DNA from: Trematomus loennbergii | Taxonomy: Eukaryota; Chordata; Actinopteri; Perciformes; Nototheniidae | Direction of reading: 5' to 3' | DNA: 64,000 nucleotides | Assembly: GCA_012861695.1 (NCBI GenBank) | Contig: JAAOOA010000328.1 | Coordinates: forward strand, 62,001-126,000 | In this document: positions 34,935 to 46,329 of the stretch, in pieces | Layout: each line of letters begins with the position of its first letter | Numbering within the stretch: the stretch's first letter is position 1 | Notes under the pieces: model-generated | What the model was told of the DNA's origin: nothing | Seen by the model: only the letters and a program-made list of their open reading frames with translations | The model's database searches: none | Program-made: the position numbers and the translations under genes

Positions 34935-36620
34935 GTTAGTCAAGTCAAGTTATCAAAACCGCATTGTTTCATTGAAACAGTGTTAAAATCACAAACTCTC
35001 CATTTAGAGTTTGATTCTTTAAGAAACAAATTTCATTACAAATTAATGAATATTTTACCAAGTTATAAAGTTTTGCATCCATTAAAGTGTAACTATAAGT
35101 ATCTTTGTAGGAGAAAAAACAAAAATCATTCAAGTTATTTCCAGAAAACTGGATTGTCTTACTAGAAAATGCCTTTAAGAGTCACAGTCTTAAAGAAAAT
35201 CTCTTCAGAAAAAAGTACTACCTTCACTTTTTTTAACTCTTTCTCATAAAAAAAGTCCCCTTGATCTCTTGTCCATCATAATCTTTGAGTTTGTAAACAG
35301 ATGGTTGACGAGGTATGCGTTCGGACGCCGTAAATAATTCGTCGGTATAACTCTGTTCATATTTTTTTTAATCAAAGACCCCTCTCGCCTAGGAAATTCT
35401 TACAAGTTCCCCCTCCTCAAAGTTCATTTCCGTAGCACCTTTCCCCCACTGATGCTAGTGACCCCCCTTTGTATGCTAATTACCCCTTTGTTCGAGGTGT
35501 TGTGTAGGTGTGTTCAGTTAAACACTGAGATTTTCAACATACTACTCTACAAAATGATTTTTCATATTCTTTTGACAAACTATACTTGACTTTTTTATGG
35601 AAAATCATGACAAACTTTAATGTGACTTATTCTTAATTTTACCATACTAAAGTAAGATTTGAAAATACTATATGGTTGTTTTTTAAAAATATATTTCAAC
35701 ATATAAAACAGAACTTTTGTTTGTGTTAGCATAACATTGACTGGCTTTTCCTTGATCATTTCAACATGAAATGAGTTTTATTTTTATTTTATTTTTTAAA
35801 TGATATTTTAATATAGCATATTGGCGGAGATAATATTTACGGGCCCTTTGAGTAGAATGTTAAAAAGTAAGCTATTCCCAGACTGTAGGGCCCACTCCTT
35901 AGGTTGGCTCCACTTAGGTTAAATTACTTTAGTTAGAATGAGGACAGGCTAATTAGATTGACAACATAAGGGTCTGAGAGGCTCACAGTTTTGTCCTCCA
36001 ACAGTGTAAATAAATTTGATGCAGCAGTGAGTCATTGCAGTTCATTATGTGTTGAATATATCAAAATGTTCTAAGAAATGTTTTAAAGCACCCAGGACTC
36101 TCATTTTTGCCAAGACATGACTTAATACACGATGCAAGTTTTAAAAGCTTTTGCCTGGAAGTAGCAGATTAAGTGATTTAATGGTGGAGCAGGATTGTTA
36201 AGAAACCCAATTCCTTACAAAAGTACTATTCTATCAGTTGTAAAGTGTTGCACACTTCAAAGTGTATCTAAAAGTATCCTAGTAACACAAACAAAAGCAA
36301 GGAAGAAAAAAGCAAAAATCAGTAAAGTCATCTAACAAAACATATATTTAAAAAAGTAATGTTAGTCAAGTCAAGTTATCAAAACGGTATTGTTTCATCG
36401 AAACAGTGTTAAAATCACAAACTCTCCATTTAGAGTTTGATTCTTTAAGAATCTCAATTCATTACAAATTAATGAATATTTTACCAAGTTATAAAGTTTT
36501 GCATCCATTAAAGTGTAACTATAAGTATCTTTGTAGGAGAAAAAACGAAAATCATTTAAGTTATTTCCAGAAAACTGGATTGTTTTACTAAAATCCCAAA
36601 GTGCCTTTAAGAGTCACAGT
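34935..36620 (-). repeat. Direct duplication inside the right arm
   Basis: About 260 bp at 34935-35190 recurs at 36362-36620 in the same orientation with few differences. Both contain TTTCCAGAAAACTGGATTGT. The 36150-36360 stretch between is private. Confidence 0.85.
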
Positions 36621-37685
36621 CTTAAAGAAAATCTGTTCGTCTTAGTGGGGGTCCTTAGTTTTGGATGAGGGGAGACAGTCTCACACATCCAGACTCCATT
36701 TTTCATGAAGAGCCTCAGACGGAGGGTCTGAACCCGGCACAGATACTGCACCCGTTTCTTGACTGGCGCTCCGACGGTTTAGGTGACTTGGTGTGGCTTT
36801 TTATCTAGTTTGCACTGGATTTCTTTTTTTTTTACCTAGCTCACTCCACCCCCCACCTCTATCTTCTGACATCACAGCATACGCCTGGCTCTCAGACTGC
36901 AGCGGTGTTGGGGGTCGCCCCAGAACTGCTGAAGGGGGGCGTGACAGAGGGATGATTCTATCTGGGATGGGGGTCACCCCCGATTTCACACATGATATTT
37001 ACATCATCTAGGAAGCACTCCAGTAAATGTAGCCTCATGTAACTTCATATAGGATTCTTTAATAGTTGTGTGAAGTAATTAAACAATAAGGGGGTATTAA
37101 GATCTTTAAATTATAATTTTCCTGTCAAAGAGACTTCGTTGTACACACACACACACACACACACAAAACAACATTAAATAATGACATGATATTATAATGA
37201 TAAAAGCACTTATAGATATGTTTAGTTTTACTGTCGGGTCACTCATTATTGGATCCGCGAGCTGCATGATACTGGCGTGTTGTCAGGAGAGGGGGAGAGC
37301 GCTCCGTTTATTATTCCCGTGTTATTGTAAATTACTGTACACGTTTGAATAGTTAATTAATCTACTATAATTAGTTGGTTTAATATCGAATCATATCAAT
37401 TTGTTTCAAAGCTCATTAAATAACATAGAAGACCTTTGACCGGCACTTTTCTAATTTTGTCCGGAAGATTTAAACTGTAACGGACATGTTGACCGGACAG
37501 GAGGGGGGAGGAGGAGGGGGTGGGTTGCGAAGGGTGGGGGCTGAGAGGGGTGGGAGCTGAGAGGGGTGGGGGCGACAGGGCGGATGTGACACCTGTATGT
37601 GAGGGGGAGGGGGGTGGGCTGAGAGGGGTGGGGGGCTACCGGGAGGATGTAACACCTGTACGCGATAACACCTCGAACAAAGGGG

Positions 37686-37718
37686 CTCATTAGCATATCA
37701 AAGGGGCTCATTAGCATA
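37686..37718 (-). promoter_or_regulatory. Paired TATGCTAATGAG sites near the right end
   Basis: Inverse copies at 37686-37697 and 37707-37718, again 21 bp apart and 84 bp from the terminus. Confidence 0.55.
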
Positions 37719-37801
37719 ATTAGGGGGCGGGACTTAGCAGGTGTGACCTGTCACTTTTGTATGCATACTAATGTGATTGAAACAGGAGTTGTATAACTAC
37801 T

Positions 37802-37807
37802 GTGGAC
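37802..37807. other. Right 6-bp target duplication GTGGAC
   Basis: Perfect partner of 26827-26832. Confidence 0.85.
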
Positions 37808-38395
37808 AGGGGAGAAAAACGAAAATTGTTTAGTATTAGGATGTTTTGCCCGCCACGGCTCAGGTAGGCCACAGGAGCGCAGGAAGGAGTTTATAGCTAT
37901 CGCAGATGTTGACAGGGTACTATTAGGTCTAGGGTTGGATCTGTCAAGGTGGGCATGGAGAACACAGTTAAAATCACCACCCAATACCAATTTATAGGTA
38001 TTGAGGTCAGGGAGAGCTGAAAAGAAGTTTATGAAAAACTGTCATCCCAATTCGGTCCATAGATGTTAGCCAATATTAAAGAAGTATTAAACAACCTGCC
38101 AACTGCAACAATATATCTGCCGTTGGGATCGATATTATTTCAGAGAGTCAAAAGGTATCCCCTTTCTAATTAAAATTGCTGTGCCCCTGGTTTTGTAATC
38201 AAAACGTGAATGATACACTTGTCCAATCCAACTGCATCTTAGTCTCTTTTGGGAGTTAATATTCAGATGTGTTTCCTGCAGAAACATCACATCCGGCTTC
38301 AATGATTTTAAATAGGCAAATATTTTACTCTGTTTCACCTGATGGAAGAGAATGCACCTCGTTGTTTGTCTACAGCATCAGGAGCCATAACTCTG
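37808..38395 (-). pseudogene. L1-type ORF2 endonuclease part
   Basis: Frames contain KPDVMFLQETHLN (the catalytic QETH motif of APE-type endonuclease), then VLGGDFNCVL (GDFN motif) and NTKQFSFFSPVH, where the palindromic element interrupts. Frameshifts separate the parts. The domain nicks target DNA in L1 retrotransposition. Confidence 0.85.
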
Positions 38396-39084
38396 CCACT
38401 GGATACATGGTCTGGACTTGAAAGCTGGCAAAATCTGAACACATATGTGCAATCTTGGGTTAAGGCATGAAACAATAGAAAAACAAAAAATACCATAAAA
38501 CAGACAAAAGCTAAAAAGGTAACAAATAAACTCTTACCATCCTGGATCCCTGGGCTGGTCTTCTTAAAACCTGAGACTGCCCTACAAACACTCATCCTAC
38601 TCTTAGGCATATAACACGTCAAGACTAGCCTAAACTCTCAACTGAACTGTGCAAGGGCAGAACAATATGAATTTAATGAAACATGGCCCCTCTCATAGCA
38701 CCGACATTGCTGCACTTATGTAGTCATAACTTAAAACAGCCTTAAATACCTACAGTTGGGAGATACAAACAGCTATAACTTAAGAAAATCTGCATTGTTG
38801 TCATTTCCCTGACTCATCATTGTCCATAGTCCACACATAAAGCGCAACCAACTGTAGTGTAATTAACAGTCAAACATTTAGTCACTGTGACACAGGCTGT
38901 GACATTATCCTGCAGCTCCACAGTACCTGTCATGGCCCCAATATTGATTATCACTCTCCCTCCGGGTCCCGCGGGTGCAAATCCGTCTCAATGTAGTGCT
39001 TTGCCTTGGTTGGGTCTTCAAATGACTTTTGCTCACCAGCTGAGGTTGTGATTTTAAGTGTGGCTGGATACACAAGACCATACT
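38396..39084 (-). other. LINE inter-ORF region
   Basis: Between ORF1 and the endonuclease. Holds one hydrophobic minus-strand frame (38622-38335) that I do not consider a gene. Confidence 0.4.
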
Positions 39085-39865
39085 TCACACCAGGGCATCT
39101 GCGCAGCAGCCCCGGACCTCAGTAAAGGCCGCCCTCCTTTTCCTCACCGAGAGTGTGTAGTCCGGGTAGATGTAGAAACGCTTGCCATTGTGGAAGATGG
39201 GCCCCGCTCCCATGGCTTTCCGTATAATATCTGCTTTCTCCTGAAAGTAGTGGAATTTAATGATGATCGGCCTCGGGGCATCCCCATCAGCTGGTTTCGG
39301 CTGTAAGCCCCTATATGCACGGTCAGGCGTCGGTGTGTAGTCCAGGCTCAGAGCATCCTGCAGTAGTTGAGCTATGGCTTTCTCTGGTTCGAATATTCCA
39401 GTCCCTTCCGCCACACCGATTAGTCGACAATTATCTCTCCGTTGTCGAGACTCTAGATCTTCGGTTTTGTCCACCAACCTGTTTACTTGTGAGGACAGCG
39501 TAGTAACTTTAGCCTCGAGTTCCACTACCCGGTTAGCATAGCAATTAGCCCCCTCCTCAAGGTCTTCAATGCGCGTTACGAAAGTTGCGTTCTCCTTCTT
39601 AACATCTTCAACAACCTTAGCAAACTCTGTGCGCACATTGCAGATTTCTGATCTTAAGTCCCTCGACAGTTGTCTATTTTGGTGTGCAATTCACCTACAG
39701 CCGCCGTCACCGTTGAGTCGATCTTAGTTAGCACACACTGCTCAGTCTGCTTTAGGCGGCCATGATTGTCTGTGTATCCGACAGCAGCTCCGCCGACCCG
39801 GCCGTGACTTTCTCAGGCGAGTCTGTGGCGTTTGGGCCTGGCTTCGATCTTTGGCTCTTCGGCAT
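39085..39865 (-). pseudogene. L1-type ORF1 (RNA-binding, coiled coil)
   Basis: The ATG at 39865 starts MPKSQRSKPGPN. After a shift near 39640-39760 the main frame has a long coiled coil (residues like VVELEAKVTTLSSQVNRLVD). The RRM-like domain with RRDNCRLIGVAEGT and the C-terminal RPIIIKFHYFQEKADIIRKA follow, as in L1 ORF1p. ORF1p forms RNA-binding trimers. Confidence 0.85.
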
Positions 39866-39899
39866 TTTTTGAGAGTTTTATGTACAACCAAATCAAAAC

Positions 39900-41332
39900 A
39901 CGGTCACTTTTAGATAGCTGAACACTTTAGAGACACATTTGCCCCACGGGAGCGAGAAAAGAGGTGAAAATAACTTTTGAAATGTTCTTTCCAAGCAGAG
40001 CTCAGAAAACTGCGTCCTCACATGTCGCTGCTCCTACGTCACCCCTGCCATGTCTTTTTATGCTGCTGCAATACAAACATTTTTCTTTATTTGTATTGTA
40101 CAATGCCATGCCTTTTTTATGCTGCTGCAAGAAAACACTTCCCAAATTGTGTTAAATAAAGTACTTCTTTGACTTATCTTATTGCTTGTTGATAAATAAT
40201 TGCACCCAACAGCGATCACACAGAAAGATGGCATCATCTAGGCGTCCCTCTGCAGTCAGACATATCATAAACACCATCATCGTCCACAAAGCACTGTACA
40301 GGGGTTTATGGATTTAAGAGAATACTTATCAGTGAAACCTTTATCATCTGTTGCAATTAAAGCAAATAAGAGAATAAATACTTGGTTAAATAATACATTT
40401 TAACTCTTTAGCAGGACAACTCTGCATACTGTTTGAAATTGAGTTTGCTAGCTTGAGGTCCTCCTCTAAAACATAACATTACATATTTTGTAATGGTATT
40501 AAGAATACATGATAAATACATGTAGTAAAAATTACTCAATTGTAATACCCTCGTTGTGCTAGACTCAAACACATTGCTTATATATTTCAAAGAGAAGAGA
40601 ACAAAAGAAAACACCTATACAAAGAGAGCGGTGCACAGCGCTTAATATTTACTTGCACTATATTTCTGTTGATCTGGGTTATTGTGTTGCACTGTTGGAG
40701 GAGCCTGTGACCTAAGATGTTCATTGTCATAACTACACTAGCTATGTTCGTATGACAAAATAAAAAACCTTGAACCTTGAGGCTGTGTCTTTCAGACAAA
40801 CCATCATAATCATATTATTTTATGCTGTGGATACTTTAGCCTCCATCCATGTTAAAAAAAATGTACACTTGCATTTATGAATATAGTTCTGTTGTGTTTT
40901 ACACTTTTGTATTTATGTTTATAGTTTGCTTTGATATTTGCTTAATTTATTAGATTATTATGGGGCAGTAAGTACTGGTGCTTGAAATTCAAATATGTAC
41001 TAAATAGTCAATTCTGATAGCATCTTTTTGGTTTAAATAATTTGACAAACACATGTATGTGAAAAAAAAAGATTTATTTATGTTCAATACAATACAATGA
41101 ATATTTAGGTATTACATTATACATTCTAGGTATTCAGGTAGCGCATTCAGACCCTCTCGTATGTCCCTGCCCTCCTCCTCTGCACTTCTGAAATACACGT
41201 AACTTCTGAAATACACAAACACAAGCATACATATTTTAATACGTAAAAGTGGTAGCTACAATTAATTAAATACTTGAAATACTTTGGTCGTATAGGGAGT
41301 GTGAGCCTAAACACATTGCTAGTTAGCGAACG
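39900..41332. other. Harbinger interior, no gene
   Basis: Mostly AT-rich. The stretch 40640-40790 (TTGCACTGTTGGAGGAGCCT... CCTTGAACCTTGA) looks like a fish LINE/SINE 3' tail. Confidence 0.45.
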
Positions 41333-41539
41333 TTAGCTTACCAAGTAGCATTGTAGTCTAGAAGAAGTAGTAGTGATTCGAGTCGTCCTGTAGTCTCTGC
41401 GGCGTAGGACTGCCCGAACTCTCGCGTCAGCTTCTTCTATACCTCGTCTTGCTATAAGTCGCCTCTTTCGAAACAACTCTTGCCTATTTCTTGTGATAAT
41501 AAACCACACAGCAAGAAACAAGCAAACGATCGCTTCCAC
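41333..41539 (-). pseudogene. Harbinger transposase first exon
   Basis: The minus-strand frame has EAIVCLFLAVWFIITRNRQE followed by an Arg-rich RRLIARRGIEEADARVRAVL helix, the usual N terminus of fish Harbinger transposases. The codon where the ATG is expected is GTG. No DDE catalytic exon follows, so the transposase is lost. Confidence 0.6.
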
Positions 41540-41807
41540 ATCCTCAATTGTTGTGTGTTGTGTCGCATTGAAGATGACGTCACGGCAGTTTTAAGCAGCG
41601 TCGCTCCACCTACACTCCGTTACTATAGATACTACCCCAGTTCCTAAACTGTAATGGAAACGCGCCATAAAGTGAGCTGGTCCTAACGAGGCCTAGCGCG
41701 GCCAAGCGAGGCCGTGCGAGGCCGTGCGAGGCCGTGTAGTGGAAACGCGCCAAAAATGTGCTCTCTAACACAACTAATGATGTTTAAAACATGTGTTGTT
41801 TCCACAG

Positions 41808-41912
41808 ACAGAGAGCAGAGTCTCCAGTCCCCAGCTGTCTGTCTCTGAAGAGTGACCGGTCTAATGACTTACCTCCAGACTTCAGTAATGAACCTGGACC
41901 CTCAGACACAAA
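41808..41912 (+). CDS. NLRC3-like N-terminal peptide exon, intact copy 4
   Basis: 105 bp between TTTCCACAG and GTAAGAG, 35 codons, frame-preserving. It reads SPVPSCLSLKSDRSND and PPDFSNEPGPSDTK. It is almost the same as copy 3; together they show the exon multiplying within the gene. It lies directly after the Harbinger element and 0.55 kb before the next exon. Confidence 0.85.
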
Positions 41913-42459
41913 GTAAGAGTTTCTGCTGTAACCTGAAGAGGATCCAGTTTTTATATAATCTAAAATATCTTTAATGATATAATGTGTGCAGTGTGTACAG
42001 AACAAAGGCAGCAGTGAACAGCAAGCTAACATTATTTAAGGATCTTTCAATATGCATTTATAGTATCATTGTATCAACTGTATAAAGTGGTTTAAAATGC
42101 GAAAATATTGATAAATACTCACTAAAAACAAAATATATCGTCCAAAACATTATTTACTACTTGGGGATGTTTATGATATGTATTTTAAAGATGTGTATTA
42201 ATTATAGCAATAACTGCTGGTTGTGTTTAGCATTAGCAGATATAACAGAGCTTTGTGTGATTACATGTAGAGTCAATGCAAAGACCCAGATCCGTGCCTG
42301 GCAACACCAATAAAGTGAAGATGTTAAATTCATGTCAGCTGCGTATTCGTGCACCGTGACACATTTAAAGTTGAGTGTAACGTTTGTGACGCTCTGCCCA
42401 TTGGTGAGAATCAGCTCCACTAAAGTAAAGTGCTGTAAAGGATGTGTTCATCTCCACAG

Positions 42460-42503
42460 AGCGAAGACGAGAAGTCCAGCCAGTCAGACCAGCTCTGTAC
42501 GAG
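42460..42503 (+). CDS. NLRC3-like short exon before FISNA
   Basis: 44 bp between CTCCACAG and GTAAGAGG: AGCGAAGACGAGAAGTCCAG and so on. It codes a charged, Ser-rich linker. Such a short exon is usual between the peptide exons and the FISNA-NACHT exon. Confidence 0.65.
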
Positions 42504-42694
42504 GTAAGAGGCCGAACACACGCAGCGTTTTATTCCTCTTCCTGGTTCATTTGTTGTTGAACAGGTATACTGTTGTAGAGCATAGACAGTAAGCTGTTAT
42601 AAAACATTTAAACTCAGTCTGTTTTTGTTGTTTTATTGTTATAATTAGATTCTCAGAGCATTTCCTCATTCTCACATGTTTCCTTCTCTTCCAG

Positions 42695-44564
42695 CAGAGA
42701 GTGGTCTGCAGGAGGTTTTAGATGAACATAGGCTCAGTCTGAGGAGGAGATGTGAACGTGTGACTGAAGGAACTGATCAAAGTGAAACCCTCCTCAACAG
42801 CATCTTCACTGAGCTCTACATCACACAAGGCCAGAGTGAAGAGGTTAATACCCAACATGAGGTGAGGCAGCTGGAGACAGCTTCCAAGAAGAAGCCCCTC
42901 CATGACACTCCAATCAAGTGCCAGGACATCTTTAAAGCCTTACCTGACCAACAGACTCTCATCAGAGCGGTCCTGACCAACGGAGTCGCTGGAGTTGGAA
43001 AAACCTTCTCAGTGCAGAAGTTCACTCTGGACTGGGCCGAGGGTTTGGAAACCAAGATGTCAGTCTGGTGATCCCGCTCTCCTTCAGGGAGCTGAACCTG
43101 ATCAAAGGTGAGCAGTACAGTCTTCTCAGGCTGCTCCATGTTTTCCATCCAACCTTACAGAAGGTCACAGCAGAGCAGCTGGCTGTCTGCAAAGTGCTGC
43201 TCATCTTTGACGGCCTGGATGAAAGCAGACTTTCTCTGGACTTCAGAAACAATGAGGTTGTGTCTGATGTCTCACAGCAGTCCTCAGTCAACGTGCTGCT
43301 GACAAACCTCATCAGGGGGAAGCTGCTTCCCTCGGCTCTCGTCTGGATAACTTCCAGACCTGCAGCGGCCAATCAGATCCCTCCTGAGTGTGTGGACAGG
43401 GTAACAGAAGTACGAGGCTTCACTGACGCCCAGAAGGAGGAGTACTTCAGGAGGAGATCGAGTGATGAAGACCTGTCCAGCAGAATCATCTCTCACATCA
43501 AGAGCTCCAGGAGCCTCCACATCATGTGTATGATCCCAGTCTTCTGCTGGATCACTGCTGCAGTTCTGGACCACATGTTGACTACAGACCAGAGAGGAGA
43601 GCTGCCCCAGACCCTCACTGACATGTACTCACACTTCCTGCTGGTCCAGACCAAGAGGAAGAAGCAGAAGTATGAAGAGGGACATGAGACGAGTCCACAG
43701 CAGCTGACGGAGGCTGACAGGAAGGTTCTTCTGAAGCTGGGGAGGCTGGCGTTTGAACATCTGGAGAAAGGAGACATCATGTTCTACCAAGAAGACCTAG
43801 AGCGCTGTGGTCTTGGGTCACCGAGGCCTTGGTGCACTCAGGAGTTTGTACACAGATCTTCAAAAGAGAGAGTGTGATCTTCCAGAAAACAGTCTACTGC
43901 TTTGTTCATCTGAGCGTTCAGGAGTTTCTGGCTGCAGTCTACATGTTGCACTGTTAACAACAGAGACACGAGGTACTGAAGGACTTCCTGAAGAGTGGCT
44001 GGAACAAAGACAGTGAAAGCAGTGATGATGATAACATGTCCCTAGAGGACCCCCTGCAGGGAGACTTGGACGAAGACAGTGATAGCAGTGATGATGATTA
44101 CCCAACCCTGCCTGTCTTCTTAAAGAGAGCCATGCAGAAATCCCTCCAAAGTGAAAATGCCACCTGGACCTGTTTGTCCGCTTTCTCCACGGCCTCTCTC
44201 TGGAGTCCAACCAGAGACTGTTTGGAGGCCTGCTGGGTCGCACTGACAACAGACCAGAAATCATCCAGAGAGCCATCTACAACCTGAAGAAGATGAGCAG
44301 TTCTTCCTCTCCTGACAGGAGCATCAACATCTTCCACTGTCTGACAGAGATGAAGAACCACTCAGTACATCAGGAGATCACAGAGTTCCTGAAGTCAGAG
44401 AACAGATCAGGGAAGAAACTCTCTTTGATCCACTGCTCAGCTCTGGCCTACATGCTGCAGATGTCAGAGGAGGTTCTGGATGAGTTGGACCTGAATAAGT
44501 ACAGAACATCAGATGAGGGACGAGGGAGACTGATTCCAGCTGTGAGGAACTGCAGGAAGGCCAA
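42695..44564 (+). pseudogene. NLRC3-like FISNA-NACHT exon, frameshifted
   Basis: Acceptor CTTCCAG, donor GTAAGT at 44565. FISNA comes first (LYITQGQSEEVNTQHEVRQL). The NACHT Walker A follows (NGVAGVGKTFSVQKFTLDWA), then Walker B (VLLIFDGLDESRLSL), sensor 1 (ALVWITSRPAAANQIP) and the winged-helix part ([15 protein letters not shown], then [12 protein letters not shown]). The NACD2-type helices ([17 protein letters not shown]) close the exon. Breaks: one A lost near 43048, one base lost near 43815, an in-frame TAA at 43955-43957 in the shifted frame, and one G lost near 44157. All motifs are otherwise well kept, so the break is recent or an assembly error. Confidence 0.9.
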
Positions 44565-45058
44565 GTAAGTCCAGATGTGATTAACTTTATAAACTAATGT
44601 GGATCAGAAGTTTAATTATTCAAATAAACACTATAAAATTTCTGCTGTTTAAATACTGAGAGCAAATAAAACCAACACTGTTCTTCTATTTATTTATAAT
44701 AATGGCTCAATTGAACCGTTTCTCTCTTCATATTGAGTGATGGAGGCGACATGTCAAACACATGAAGGACTTGAGAGGTTTCTCAGCATGTGATCACACA
44801 AACATTTAAAAACGTACATCTCTAATATTGTCAATTGATTTAATTAATTTCTGTTTCTTTGGTAAAAGTCACTGAGAGCAGGAGCACAGACATGTGATCA
44901 GATCACACGACAACACATTGCAATATATTATGATATTAAATGGACTAACAGCAAATGTCTATCAGAACATATGTTAAATATTTTTTCATCAAAAGCTTCA
45001 GGTTAATATAATTTTCCCTCTCTTTTTAACACATGTTGTAATATATGTTTTATTATAG

Positions 45059-45231
45059 ACTTGCTAACTGTGGACTCTCAGAGACTCACTGTGAAGTCGT
45101 GGCCTCAGCTCTGAACTCTGACCCCTCTCATCTGAGAGATCTGGACCTGAGTACAACAATCTGCAGGATTCAGCAGTGGAGCTGCTGAGTTCTGGACTAA
45201 AGAGTCCAAACTGCAGACTGAAGACTCTCAG
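45059..45231 (+). pseudogene. NLRC3-like LRR exon 1, one base short
   Basis: 173 bp. It reads [18 protein letters not shown] and HLRDLDLS, the ribonuclease-inhibitor type LRR (28-29 residues, two per exon). One T is missing near 45152 (GAGTACAACAAT), which shifts the frame. Confidence 0.85.
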
Positions 45232-45436
45232 GTCAGTTCACTGACTGAACTTCATATAGATCTGTTTGTGTTTATGAATTTGAACAAATACAATGTTATT
45301 ATTTTTTTTCCCATTTTTTTCTAATGACTGAATATTAATGAGAATAACAAAGAGAAGATGAATGTGTGAGGGAGAGTGTTTGAGCTTCCACAGACTCACA
45401 CTGTGCTCCATGAGTCAGTGAAGATGCTGTCAGTAA

Positions 45437-45854
45437 CAGAGGTCGCGTTAACCGAATATCTTTTTTGACAATGACGGAAAAATCTGAAAGCAGTCCGTCA
45501 TTTTGACGGATTAGAACAAACTCGGAACAGCGCAAAGTTTCCCCGCAGCGAGGCCCGGTGTTATGCGTGTTATGCATCCGCCAAAAAGGAAATGATATCG
45601 TTTCCAAACTAACTTTGCCAAATCATTGATATGTCTGTGAGTTTTTGCTTTGCGCTGTGGCGCATGCACAACACGGCATAACCACCGGCGCAAACAGTTC
45701 ACAAGTGTCCCCCGCGTCGTCCCCCCCCCCCCCCCGTTGACAGATCACAAGCGCCCCCCTCCCCAGTCTGAGTTTTGTACAGACCGAAGGGTAATAATGG
45801 ATTTTGACGGAAATGTTACGATCCTGCCCATCAAACTGTCTAGCGCAACCTCTG
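45437..45854. mobile_element. hAT MITE
   Basis: Ends CAGAGGTCGCGTTAA and CTAGCGCAACCTCTG, flanked by GTCAGTAA / GTCAGTAC (7 of 8). It contains repeated TGACGGAAA and a C run of about 15 at 45721. It sits in an LRR intron. Confidence 0.85.
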
Positions 45855-46053
45855 GTCAGTACTGATGAGCTGTGAGGGAGATGAAGGAGTTGTTAAACAT
45901 CTGATCAAAGTTAAAGTTCCAGATTATCAGTGGATTGTTTCTGCATCATCTCTGACATAAAACCCTGTTTAACTCTGAACAGATTATTAAACCTGGAGTT
46001 ATTTCAAACAGGAACATTGTTTTCTAAACTTACATCATGTTTTCTTTATTCAG

Positions 46054-46224
46054 ACTGGAGGACTGCAGTTTGTCAGAGATCAGCTGTTCTGCTCTGGCCT
46101 CAGCTCTAAAGTCCAACATCCATCTGAGAGATCTGGAGCTGGGTGACAACGATCTGAAGGATTCAGGAGTGAAGCTGCTGAGTTCTGGACTAAAAAGTCC
46201 ACACTGCAGACTGGAGACCCTCGG
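46054..46224 (+). CDS. NLRC3-like LRR exon 2, intact
   Basis: 171 bp after TTTATTCAG, donor GTCAGT. It reads [20 protein letters not shown], then [20 protein letters not shown] and the [11 protein letters not shown] end. Two complete leucine-rich repeats, open throughout. Confidence 0.88.
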
Positions 46225-46329
46225 GTCAGTTCACTGACTCTCTGTTACTGCTGGAGATCTCATATGTTCAGTTTGTAATTGAACCTGATTTATGTTCATT
46301 AATAACTAACATCCATAAAGTTGTAAATG

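Larger units (their letters stand above)
26833..37801. mobile_element. Palindromic Maverick/Polinton (adintovirus)-like element
   Basis: 10,969 bp inserted in the L1 endonuclease region with exact GTGGAC duplications. Termini are AGTAGTTATAC...GTATAACTACT, that is 5'-AG ends and a 6-bp duplication as in Mavericks. A 4-bp TCCA duplication with CAG ends is an equivalent reading. The two halves are inverted copies: left arm about 26833-31262, right arm about 33330-37801. About five differences fall in the outer 185 bp. The centre holds an octanucleotide satellite and a perfect hairpin. The left arm encodes small proteins unlike host genes. No DNA polymerase B, integrase or capsid gene is present, so it is a defective derivative. 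Assignment to Mavericks/adintoviruses is inference from the ends. Confidence 0.6.
33330..37801 (-). repeat. Right arm of the palindrome
   Basis: Inverse of the left arm. Private to this arm: about 35916-36780, which includes a direct second copy (36362-36620) of 34935-35190, and an AC microsatellite that is longer (37141-37164) than its left-arm partner. Confidence 0.9.
25430..39865 (-). mobile_element. L1/Tx1-type LINE, split by the palindromic element
   Basis: Minus-strand order from the right: ORF1 (39865-39085), endonuclease of ORF2 (about 38340-37808), then, left of the palindrome, the rest of ORF2 up to the RT (26826-25430). Protein reading crosses the palindrome cleanly: FSFFSPVH on the right and SRIDYFIVDD-type sequence on the left abut once one GTGGAC is removed. 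The LINE ends at RGTRQGCCLSPYL and lacks the catalytic FADD box and everything 3' of it. Confidence 0.85.
22813..41752. mobile_element. Harbinger transposon with huge nested insertions
   Basis: Inverted ends TGGCGCGTTTCCACTACA (22813) and TGTAGTGGAAACGCGCCA (to 41752), flanked by TAA / AAA as a worn 3-bp target site. It carries the two Harbinger genes: a Myb/SANT-like gene near the left end (23113-25244) and the first transposase exon near the right end, on the opposite strand (41539-41333). The space between is taken by an L1-type LINE, itself split by the palindromic element. The related intron after exon copy 1 lacks this element, so the insertion point is visible. Confidence 0.8.

Noticed and set aside
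26833..37801. Teratorn-type herpesvirus/piggyBac fusion
   Set aside because: The target duplication is GTGGAC, not TTAA; no herpesvirus-type genes were seen.
38335..38622. Hydrophobic minus frame between L1 ORFs
   Set aside because: Not part of known L1 coding; composition-driven.
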